Below are positions 1 to 4,018 of a stretch of 5,190 nucleotides of DNA, one piece after another. Numbering within the stretch: the stretch's first letter is position 1; each line of letters opens with the position of its first letter. The notes below the pieces were generated by a model, which searched no databases, was not told where the DNA came from, and saw nothing but the letters and a program-made list of their open reading frames with translations. Made by a program: the position numbers and the translations under genes. Source of the stretch: Gemmatimonadota bacterium (lineage in GTDB: Bacteria; Latescibacterota; UBA2968; UBA8231); the NCBI GenBank assembly GCA_026706505.1, contig JAPOYQ010000890.1:1-5190 (forward strand). Reading direction: 5' to 3'.

Positions 1-72
1 GCCGGCTTGTACGGGTACGACGCGCAAGAAATCGACGACGCCAGCTTGCAGCTCTTTGAGGAAGATCTGTGA
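1..72 (+). CDS. C-terminal fragment of an unrecognised gene upstream of the BMC shell genes
   Basis: An open frame enters at base 1 and ends at a TGA at 70-72, leaving 23 residues that begin AGLYGYDAQEIDD and end LQLFEEDL. The tail is acidic. The TGA overlaps the GTG start of the next gene (GTGA, 69-72), and that gene's Shine-Dalgarno GAGG (58-61) lies inside this coding sequence, which argues for a translated, coupled upstream gene. BMC loci often place shell proteins or core enzymes such as aldehyde dehydrogenase, phosphotransacylase or aldolase next to pentamer genes. This fragment matches no family tail I can recognise, so no function is assigned. Confidence 0.6.
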   Translation, partial: AGLYGYDAQEIDDASLQLFEEDL

Positions 73-371
73 TACTCGGCCTCGTCAAAGGGCACGTAGT
101 CGCCAGCGCCAAGGTAGATGCCCTTGAGGGCGAGAAACTCCTAATAGTCGAGATCCTTGCCGCCACGCCCGAGGGCTTACAGCGCACGCAAAAGCACCTC
201 GTCTGCATTGACGGCGTGCAAGCGGGCGAGGGCGAACTCGTCGTCGTCGTACAGGGTAGCTCGGCGCGGCAGGCACCGGGCATGGATCAGATGCCAGTAG
301 ATGCGCTGATCATCGGCATCGTAGATTCGCTACAGGCGTTTGGACTCCCCCTAGAAAAGCAGGTCGCATGA
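69..371 (+). CDS. BMC vertex (pentamer) shell protein, EutN/CcmL family, copy 1
   Basis: This 100-residue protein belongs to the EutN/CcmL family (BMC-P), whose members form pentamers that cap the vertices of microcompartment shells. Family features in order are the N-terminal strand with V-x-G-H-V-V-A-S (residues 6-13), the G-E-K-L-L-I-V-E strand near residues 21-28, the C-I-D-G-V-Q-A-G-E-G-E turn near 46-56, the V-V-V-V-Q-G-S-S-A-R segment, and the closing P-V-D-A-L-I-I-G-I-V-D near 76-86. The length is typical (about 85-100). The start is GTG at 69, with GAGG seven bases upstream; it overlaps the upstream stop, and the stop overlaps the next ATG, so all are likely co-transcribed and translationally coupled. 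It is the closest of the three copies to the family consensus. Which BMC type it serves cannot be told from this window. Confidence 0.93.
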   Translation: MILGLVKGHVVASAKVDALEGEKLLIVEILAATPEGLQRTQKHLVCIDGVQAGEGELVVVVQGSSARQAPGMDQMPVDALIIGIVDSLQAFGLPLEKQVA

Positions 372-628
372 GGGTCTGCCGCGTCATTGGCCACGTAGTC
401 GCCAGCAGCAAACATCCCTTGCTCGCCGGGCAGAAGATCATGGTAGTGCGCCCTGAAGACGAGGAGGACGGCGCTTTGCAAGTGGCGGTGGATGGAGTCC
501 AAGCGGGGGTCGGCAGCAAAGTGCTAGTCGTGCAGTCAGGAGCTGCCGGGACCGAGGTAACTGGAGCCGAGCGGCCGCCGTGCAGGAGCGTGATCGTGGG
601 AATTATCGACGAAGAGGTCGCCGAGTGA
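368..628 (+). CDS. BMC vertex (pentamer) shell protein, EutN/CcmL family, copy 2
   Basis: This 86-residue EutN/CcmL-family pentamer is predicted to cap shell vertices. It repeats the layout of copy 1: C-R-V-I-G-H-V-V-A-S at the N terminus, then G-Q-K-I-M-V-V-R-P near residues 21-29, A-V-D-G-V-Q-A-G-V-G-S near 39-49, a V-L-V-V-Q-S-G strand, and R-S-V-I-V-G-I-I-D near 73-81. A charged E-D-E-E-D-G insert follows the second strand. The ATG at 368 overlaps the previous TGA (ATGA). The Shine-Dalgarno is weak (AGG just upstream), so translation probably depends on coupling. A 15-base stretch encoding the H-V-V-A-S region is identical to copy 1, consistent with tandem duplication. Confidence 0.92.
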   Translation: MRVCRVIGHVVASSKHPLLAGQKIMVVRPEDEEDGALQVAVDGVQAGVGSKVLVVQSGAAGTEVTGAERPPCRSVIVGIIDEEVAE

Positions 629-888
629 AGTTAGCCAAGGTAGTGGGCACCGTAGTGCTCTCGCAGTGCATTGAGCCGTTCCGCGGCCAGATATTGCACC
701 TGACTCAAGACATCGACGAACACTTAGAGCCTATGGGCGAGGCCGAGGTCTGCGCGACGTGGGCAGCCCTGCGCGAGGGAGACGCGGTGATCGTCGAGGT
801 CGCGCGCGAAGCCTGCAACGCCTTCACCCCTCCCCTGCCTGTGGACGCAGCTATCGTCGGTAAGGTGGACGAGGTACGCCTCGACTAA
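625..888 (+). CDS. BMC vertex (pentamer) shell protein, EutN/CcmL family, divergent copy 3
   Basis: This 87-residue protein is a more divergent EutN/CcmL-family member. It keeps the N-terminal K-V-V-G-T-V-V-L-S strand, the F-R-G-Q-I-L-H-L segment near residues 18-25, a G-D-A-V-I-V-E-V strand near 50-57, and the family-typical end P-V-D-A-A-I-V-G-K-V-D near 73-83. The canonical A-V-D-x-V-G-A-G turn is replaced by A-T-W-A-A-L-R-E-G. I place the start at GTG 625 because it overlaps the previous TGA as GTGA, GAGGT lies six bases upstream, and the family's N terminus begins right there. A longer frame from 580 would add 15 basic residues unlike the family. Its stop overlaps the stop of the convergent gene. 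Sequence divergence suggests a distinct pentamer role. Confidence 0.87.
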   Translation: MKLAKVVGTVVLSQCIEPFRGQILHLTQDIDEHLEPMGEAEVCATWAALREGDAVIVEVAREACNAFTPPLPVDAAIVGKVDEVRLD

Positions 889-1178
889 GCCGCACAGCGC
901 TCGGTCCGAGCACCGCGCACCCTTTCCAGCTCTAGCATCCAAGCATCTTCGTATTGACGTAGCACCCGATACCACGCGCTCAGATCCGCTTCGCCGCGCA
1001 GGAGCTGACGGGCAGTTTGGTCGACGACTTGCTCGGCCCGCTGGACTTGGGGACGGGCGGCCGAGCCGTGCATGGGAATGGGGCCGAAAGCGCTCCGCAC
1101 CCGATTGATGACCGCGCTGAGCTCGCCGCCCAAGCGGGATACTGATGGGGACATGGGGAATGCGTGCTGCCTGTGCAT
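885..1178 (-). CDS. Small protein of unknown function (97 residues)
   Basis: I do not recognise this protein. The gene is supported by a strong Shine-Dalgarno (TAGGAGGT, five to six bases before the ATG) and a convincing upstream promoter. The first 40 residues hold a short S-R-L-G-G-E-L-S-A-V-I-N-R-V-R helix-prone stretch and then a proline/glycine-rich linker. Residues 43-93 look like two amphipathic helices joined by G-E-A-D-L. There is one cysteine near the end and no signal peptide or membrane segment. It runs convergent to the BMC genes, with its TAG overlapping their last TAA. It lies downstream of the psp operon on the same strand, but has its own regulated promoter. It could be a small helical partner or inhibitor; a faint FliE-like pattern is not enough to name it. 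Confidence 0.72.
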   Translation of the reverse strand: MHRQHAFPMSPSVSRLGGELSAVINRVRSAFGPIPMHGSAARPQVQRAEQVVDQTARQLLRGEADLSAWYRVLRQYEDAWMLELERVRGARTERCAA

Positions 1179-1198
1179 GAAAACCTCCTAAGGGAGTA

Positions 1199-1220
1199 CT
1201 GGCGCTCGGGGGTGCGCCAG
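1199..1220 (-). promoter_or_regulatory. Leader hairpin before the 97-residue gene
   Basis: A perfect 7-bp inverted repeat, CTGGCGC / GCGCCAG, encloses an 8-base loop. It lies in the predicted 5' leader of the minus-strand gene, about a dozen bases upstream of its Shine-Dalgarno. No T-run follows, so it is not a standard terminator. An mRNA-stabilising or translation-modulating role is inference. Confidence 0.45.
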
Positions 1221-1242
1221 AGAGGACTTGGGAAATCGCTTT

Positions 1243-1289
1243 ACTGCACTTGTGTTCAGTAATTAAAACATACTGAACACAAGTGCAGT
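1243..1289. repeat. Perfect 19-bp inverted repeat, probably a double operator
   Basis: ACTGCACTTGTGTTCAGTA (1243-1261) and its exact reverse complement (1271-1289) are separated by nine bases, ATTAAAACA. Each arm is itself an imperfect palindrome of form ACTG-x-AC-N4-GT-x-CAGT, centred near 1252 and 1280 (28 bp apart), as expected for two binding sites of a dimeric regulator. One arm fills the spacer of the promoter at 1267-1295. The other starts at the predicted transcription start. Neither side has a T-run, which argues against an intrinsic terminator. Each arm has a CTG-N10-CAG frame and a GAAC-N4-GT-x-C core, both reminiscent of LexA boxes; that resemblance is only suggestive. Confidence 0.8.
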
Positions 1290-1295
1290 TGTCAA
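1267..1295 (-). promoter_or_regulatory. Sigma-70-type promoter for the 97-residue gene
   Basis: On the minus strand, a perfect -35 hexamer TTGACA (1295-1290) is followed by a 17-base spacer and a -10-like hexamer TATGTT (1272-1267, 4 of 6 matches). Initiation would be near 1260, giving a leader of about 80 bases to the ATG at 1178. The two arms of the inverted repeat occupy the spacer and the start site, so a bound repressor would block polymerase directly. Confidence 0.7.
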
Positions 1296-1336
1296 GCAAT
1301 TTAATCCCTTGCAACGCGTTTTTTTTCCCCTCAAAC

Positions 1337-1699
1337 TCACCATCTCCGCAGGCTAAACTCGCCGTTGTCCAGCCACCGCCAACCCACGTAGAGCAGCGCC
1401 AGCACCAAGGCGACTTGCAACAGCAAAAACGCGGCACCAAAAACGCCAGACACCAAGCTAAACGCCGCCCAAAATGCCAGCCAGATTCCAGCGAGCAGGA
1501 CCAAGGCCCCGATGACCCGGCCCAAGATGCTTTCGCCGCGCAACAAGCGCAGACCTATGTAGAGCGCTGCGGCAGCCAAGAGGACGACCGCAACTGCGCC
1601 GAGCAAACCAAAGAGGCTGCCGAACAAGGGCCAAATCAGTTCGATCCCCCAAGCAACGCCCCCAATTATCAATACCACACCTAGTATTCTGGCCAACAT
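1337..1699 (-). CDS. Four-helix membrane protein following pspA
   Basis: This 120-residue protein is almost entirely hydrophobic, with four predicted membrane helices near residues 4-26, 28-51, 58-80 and 83-108. Short polar turns lie between them, notably R-L-L-R-G-E-S at 51-57, and the tail W-R-W-L-D-N-G-E-F-S-L-R-R-W is charged. The ATG at 1699 has a strong AAAGGAGGT directly abutting the pspA stop, 12 bases away, so it is cotranscribed and probably coupled with pspA. Small membrane proteins (PspB, PspC, PspD, PspG and others) often accompany PspA in the inner membrane, but I see no PspC-domain signature and do not assign this one to a named family. A role as membrane partner or effector of PspA is inferred from context. 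Confidence 0.82.
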   Translation of the reverse strand: MLARILGVVLIIGGVAWGIELIWPLFGSLFGLLGAVAVVLLAAAALYIGLRLLRGESILGRVIGALVLLAGIWLAFWAAFSLVSGVFGAAFLLLQVALVLALLYVGWRWLDNGEFSLRRW

Positions 1700-1711
1700 G
1701 ACCGACCTCCT

Positions 1712-2377
1712 TTACGATGTCTTTTCCGCTTTCAGCGCGGCCAGTTCCTCCGCGACTTTGTGGTCGCGCTCGGCGCGGCGCTTGGCGGCTAATTCGCGCA
1801 GCACTTCGGCCTCGGCGACGGCCTGATCGACCTGCTCCTCAAAGCGCGCCAACTCGCGCTCGCTCTGCTGCACCCGCTGCGCGATCGCGTCAAAGCGGTG
1901 CGCAGACGTATCTTCGCCGAATGCTACACCGCGCTCGCGCTCAGCGCAACAGCGGGCGATTAGCTTGCCCCGCCGCGAGCGGATATAGCGCAGCTTTTGG
2001 CGCAGAATTTCGACCTGCTCCTCTAGCTCAGCCACGGTATCACAGCTTTCTGCGAGGGCTGGTTCCAGACGCACATGCGCCTGATCCAACTCCGTCTTCT
2101 GTATCAAGGCGAGCCGTGCGCCCTCGTCGTTTCCGGCCTCCACTGCGGCTGTGGCCTTCGCTTGCCACATCTGCATCTGCTCGTCGTTGCGCTGGAGGTC
2201 GCGCTCTAGACGCCGCTTGGTGGCCCGCGCCTTGACCAAAGAATCTACGGCTTGGTCAACGGCGCGCTCTGCGTCGCGGACGATCTGATCCACCATCTTC
2301 GCTGGATTCTCGATCCGGTCCAGCACCTCGTTGAGGTTGGCCTTCCAGATGGCGGCGAGCCGCTCTATTGCTCCCAT
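1712..2377 (-). CDS. pspA: Phage shock protein A (PspA/IM30 family)
   Basis: This 221-residue PspA/IM30-family protein binds stressed inner membrane as an ESCRT-III-like coiled-coil assembly and helps preserve membrane integrity. Its length matches the family (about 220). Visible features are an amphipathic N-terminal helix (residues 1-18), the family signature around E-N-P-A-K-M-V-D-Q-I-V-R-D (23-35), long charged coiled-coil helices over about 25-145, and further helix to the end, rich in E, A, K and R. The start is set at ATG 2377: AGGAGG lies six bases upstream, and the protein then begins M-G-A-I-E-R-L, as in PspA. A longer frame from 2455 would run through the upstream gene. Gene order HTH-pspA-membrane protein and a sigma-54 promoter fit Psp control; in enterobacteria PspA also restrains the activator PspF. 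Confidence 0.93.
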   Translation of the reverse strand: MGAIERLAAIWKANLNEVLDRIENPAKMVDQIVRDAERAVDQAVDSLVKARATKRRLERDLQRNDEQMQMWQAKATAAVEAGNDEGARLALIQKTELDQAHVRLEPALAESCDTVAELEEQVEILRQKLRYIRSRRGKLIARCCAERERGVAFGEDTSAHRFDAIAQRVQQSERELARFEEQVDQAVAEAEVLRELAAKRRAERDHKVAEELAALKAEKTS

Positions 2378-2387
2378 GATATGCCTC

Positions 2388-2585
2388 CTATTCAAAGTTA
2401 GTGCTTTGGGTCGCCTGACCGCGCTGCCGCTGTCGCCGCGCAAAAGGCGATTCAATCTCGTATTTGCGGCAGAGCCGGCTAAAGCTGCGAATCGTGATCC
2501 CCAGCGCCCGGCTGGCGTCCTGATTGCATTTGTACATCCGCGCGACGCGCTCGATCTGCTCCCTGCTAAATCCTCTGTTCACCAA
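2388..2585 (-). CDS. Stand-alone Fis-type helix-turn-helix protein, first gene of the psp operon
   Basis: This 65-residue protein consists of little more than a Fis-family DNA-binding domain. Helix one is R-E-Q-I-E-R-V-A-R-M-Y-K (8-19), the second helix is N-Q-D-A-S-R-A-L-G-I (21-30), and the recognition helix is T-I-R-S-F-S-R-L-C-R-K-Y-E-I (31-44). A basic tail R-R-Q-R-Q-R follows. This domain normally sits at the C terminus of sigma-54 activators such as PspF or NtrC, but here there is no AAA+ or receiver domain. The start is TTG 2585, or GTG 2582 one codon later; both lie behind AAGGAGGA. Its TAG stop overlaps the pspA Shine-Dalgarno (TAGGAGG). It probably binds DNA and may regulate its own operon. 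A decayed activator remnant is possible, but the intact reading frame and RBS argue against decay. Confidence 0.82.
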   Translation of the reverse strand: MVNRGFSREQIERVARMYKCNQDASRALGITIRSFSRLCRKYEIESPFARRQRQRGQATQSTNFE

Positions 2586-2600
2586 GGTATCCTCCTTGTT

Positions 2601-2619
2601 GGGGTAAGGGATTTACCCC
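2601..2619 (-). promoter_or_regulatory. Palindrome/hairpin at the predicted 5' end of the psp mRNA
   Basis: GGGGTAA and TTACCCC form a perfect 7-bp inverted repeat around a 5-base loop. The predicted sigma-54 start (about 2616) falls within it, and the Shine-Dalgarno of the first gene follows three bases later. Initiation at 2619 would give a transcript that opens with the full hairpin; initiation at 2616 would lose its first three bases. It could be a 5'-end stabiliser or an operator. Confidence 0.5.
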
Positions 2620-2626
2620 GTTTATT

Positions 2627-2642
2627 AGCAAAGGGCGTACCG
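2627..2642 (-). promoter_or_regulatory. Sigma-54 (RpoN) promoter of the psp operon
   Basis: Minus-strand CGGTACG-CCCT-TTGCT matches the sigma-54 consensus TGGCACG-N4-TTGC(A/T) at 9 of the 11 core bases. The invariant GG (2641-2640) and GC (2629-2628) are separated by exactly ten bases. Transcription would start near 2616, about 31 bases before the first gene. Sigma-54 control of pspA is well established in enterobacteria, and a tandem enhancer-like palindrome lies upstream at suitable distance. Confidence 0.75.
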
Positions 2643-2718
2643 CCGTTTTGCCCAGATCATAACTTATTTGTAAACAACCAGATAAGATTAAGAAGCGCGT
2701 GAGCATCGCCCGCGTTTA

Positions 2719-2752
2719 TGGCGGCGTTCGCCACTTTTGGCGACTGTCGCCA
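2719..2752. promoter_or_regulatory. Two tandem TGGCG-N5-CGCCA palindromes, likely enhancer sites for the psp promoter
   Basis: Two 15-base sites with the same TGGCG-N5-CGCCA pattern lie at 2719-2733 and 2738-2752, with centres 19 bp apart. The second is a fuller palindrome, TGGCGAC-T-GTCGCCA. Relative to the predicted sigma-54 start they sit near -110 and -129, the usual zone for upstream activator sequences bound by enhancer-binding proteins. The DNA between them and the promoter is AT-rich (about 2648-2692), which could ease looping. Binding by a Fis-type domain, from the local small protein or a distant activator, is inferred. Confidence 0.65.
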
Positions 2753-2792
2753 GCCGCTCGCACATTGCGGCGCGCGTTGACGGGCTAAAAGA

Positions 2793-2840
2793 ATTTGTTT
2801 ATATTACATTACATTTGTTTTATATATAAAACATTTGTTT
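2793..2840. repeat. Three ATTTGTTT repeats at exact 20-bp period, with an embedded 18-bp palindrome
   Basis: ATTTGTTT occurs at 2793-2800, 2813-2820 and 2833-2840, each 20 bases from the last. Copies two and three share the longer ACATTTGTTTT. Between and overlapping them is a perfect palindrome, TGTTTTATATATAAAACA (2816-2833). The near-two-turn spacing places the repeats on similar faces of the helix, as for cooperative protein binding. The region is very AT-rich, so chance contributes. Confidence 0.6.
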
Positions 2841-2986
2841 TGTAACATACTCGCTTGTTGCTTTAACAAAGGCCTACCGAGTAAAAACTGCTTGAATCGA
2901 TAGCTCAACTTGTACATTTTGTCTTATATTCAGTATTTATGTCTACAAAACCATGCCGCCCGAGTACCCGGTTAGGATATTTTTTT

Positions 2987-2999
2987 ATCACTCAGTGAT
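2987..2999. promoter_or_regulatory. Small palindrome abutting the desaturase Shine-Dalgarno
   Basis: ATCACT-C-AGTGAT is a perfect 6-bp-arm inverted repeat ending one base before the GGAG (3000-3003) that serves the TTG start at 3012. ACTCAGT is also directly repeated at 2990-2996 and 3006-3012, bracketing the RBS. It may act as an operator or control RBS access. Confidence 0.4.
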
Positions 3000-3011
3000 G
3001 GAGAAACTCAG

Positions 3012-4001
3012 TTGAATCCGCACAAGAGAGAAGTCATCGCGAGCATGGAGGATTTTGTCAGGGACCAGCTCAAGTTGCTCAAATCCGTAGAGGATAGTTG
3101 GCAGCCCGACGATTTTCTCCCCAATGTGGGCGAGGAAAACTGGGAAGACTCCATCCGCGAATTCCGCACCCGCGCTCAAGCGCTCCCTGACGATGTCCTC
3201 GTCGTCCTCGTCGGCGACATGATCACCGAGGAAGCCCTGCCCACCTATCAGACCTTGCTCAACAGCTTTGAAGGCGTGTCAGACACCACCGGCACGGATC
3301 CCAGCCCGTGGGCTCAGTGGTCGCGCGGTTGGACAGCTGAGGAAAATCGCCACGGCGACCTGCTCAACAAATACCTTTTCCTCACCGGCCGCGTCGATAT
3401 GCGCGCCATCGAGACGACGATCCAATACCTGCTGCGCAACGGCTTCAACCCGCAAGCCGCCCAAGACCCCTACAAAGGTTTTGTCTATACGTCTTTCCAA
3501 GAGCGGGCGACCCGCATCTCCCACAGCAACGTAGCCCGCTTGGCGCAAAAGGCCGGCGATTCGCACCTAAAGACCATCTGCGGCGTCGTGGCCGGAGACG
3601 AAGCCCGCCACGAAAAAGCGTACACGAACTTTATCAAGAAGATTTTCGAGCTAGACCCCAACGGCGCAATATTGGCCTTCCGCGATCTGATGAAACGCCA
3701 AGTCGTCATGCCCGCTCATCTAATGACTGATGGGCAGGATCCCGACCTTTTTGAGCACTTCTCGATTATAGCCCAGCGGCTCGGAGTGTACACGGCCAAG
3801 CACTACGCTGAAATCATCCAGCATCTGGTCCGCCAGTGGGAGTTGGATTCGCTTTGCGGCCTCACCGGAGAAGCGGCCGCCGCCCAAGACTACTTATGCT
3901 CGCTCGGGCCGCGCTACGCCAGACTAGCCGAGCGCAACGAGCGGCGGCTAAACGGCACCGCACCGCTGCGGTTTAGTTGGATCCACAACCGCAGCGTCTA
4001 A
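3012..4001 (+). CDS. Plant-type soluble acyl-[acyl-carrier-protein] desaturase
   Basis: This 329-residue diiron enzyme is predicted to insert a cis double bond into saturated acyl-ACP in the cytoplasm, using O2 and reduced ferredoxin. All six diiron ligands are present with the spacing of the castor stearoyl-ACP desaturase: E73 (in I-T-E-E-A-L-P), E111 and H114 (E-E-N-R-H-G-D), E164 (F-Q-E-R-A-T), and E197 and H200 (D-E-A-R-H-E). Also plant-like are W-T-A-E-E-N-R-H-G-D-L-L-N-K-Y-L, R-L-G-V-Y-T-A-K, P-A-H-L-M and the end F-S-W-I-H-N-R-S-V. There is no transit peptide. The start is TTG 3012 with GGAG eight bases upstream; residues after it still align with the mature plant N terminus, which argues against the internal ATG at 3045. 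The SirB1-like gene follows after 17 bases. Numbering comparison with castor is from memory. Confidence 0.95.
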   Translation: MNPHKREVIASMEDFVRDQLKLLKSVEDSWQPDDFLPNVGEENWEDSIREFRTRAQALPDDVLVVLVGDMITEEALPTYQTLLNSFEGVSDTTGTDPSPWAQWSRGWTAEENRHGDLLNKYLFLTGRVDMRAIETTIQYLLRNGFNPQAAQDPYKGFVYTSFQERATRISHSNVARLAQKAGDSHLKTICGVVAGDEARHEKAYTNFIKKIFELDPNGAILAFRDLMKRQVVMPAHLMTDGQDPDLFEHFSIIAQRLGVYTAKHYAEIIQHLVRQWELDSLCGLTGEAAAAQDYLCSLGPRYARLAERNERRLNGTAPLRFSWIHNRSV

Positions 4002-4018
4002 CCGGGGCCGTAGCTTTT

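Larger units (their letters stand above)
2753..3011. other. AT-rich intergenic region between the psp enhancer and the desaturase gene
   Basis: No coding sequence is credible here. Base composition shifts sharply to AT over about 2785-2950. The stretch holds phased ATTTGTTT repeats with an 18-bp palindrome, and a small palindrome next to the desaturase RBS (both listed separately). The desaturase promoter should lie here. Candidates such as TATATT at 2925-2930 lack a matching -35 element, so I do not assign one. A T-run at 2980-2986 has no strong preceding stem. Confidence 0.6.

Noticed and set aside
885..1060. FliE-like flagellar protein identity for the C-terminal half of the 97-residue gene
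   Set aside because: Only a loose pattern of helices with G-x-x-D-L and V-R spacing is shared; no FliE signature is present and no flagellar gene is nearby.
1243..1289. Reading the 19-bp inverted repeat as an intrinsic terminator of the psp operon or as a mobile-element end
   Set aside because: There is no T-run on either strand and no flanking target duplication that I can see. Its exact fit to a -35/-10 promoter is a better explanation.
1291..1326. Possible plus-strand terminator with an eight-T run (1319-1326)
   Set aside because: The only preceding stem is about four base pairs (GCAA/TTGC), and no plus-strand gene ends nearby.
724..1440. Long 238-codon minus-strand open frame
   Set aside because: It overlaps the third pentamer gene and the 97-residue gene in another frame, crosses the promoter/operator region, has low-complexity Arg/Ser/Pro composition and matches no family. 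It is a shadow of high-GC coding DNA.
1283..1684. 133-codon plus-strand frame, rich in Q, P and A
   Set aside because: It is antisense to the four-helix membrane protein, which has a strong RBS and clear membrane helices. The composition is what reverse-complement hydrophobic codons give.
1717..2235. 172-codon plus-strand frame opposite pspA
   Set aside because: It is an Arg/Ala/Pro-rich translation antisense to a confidently identified PspA, with no recognisable motif.
2331..2702. 123-codon plus-strand frame across the HTH gene and the psp promoter
   Set aside because: It is antisense to the Fis-type gene and the sigma-54 promoter, and shows no family resemblance.
2902..2940. Sigma-70 promoter for the desaturase (TATATT at 2925-2930, TTGTAC at 2910-2915)
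   Set aside because: The hexamers do not pair at acceptable spacing (TATATT has no -35 at 16-18 bases; TTGTAC faces only TATTTA). Too weak to list.
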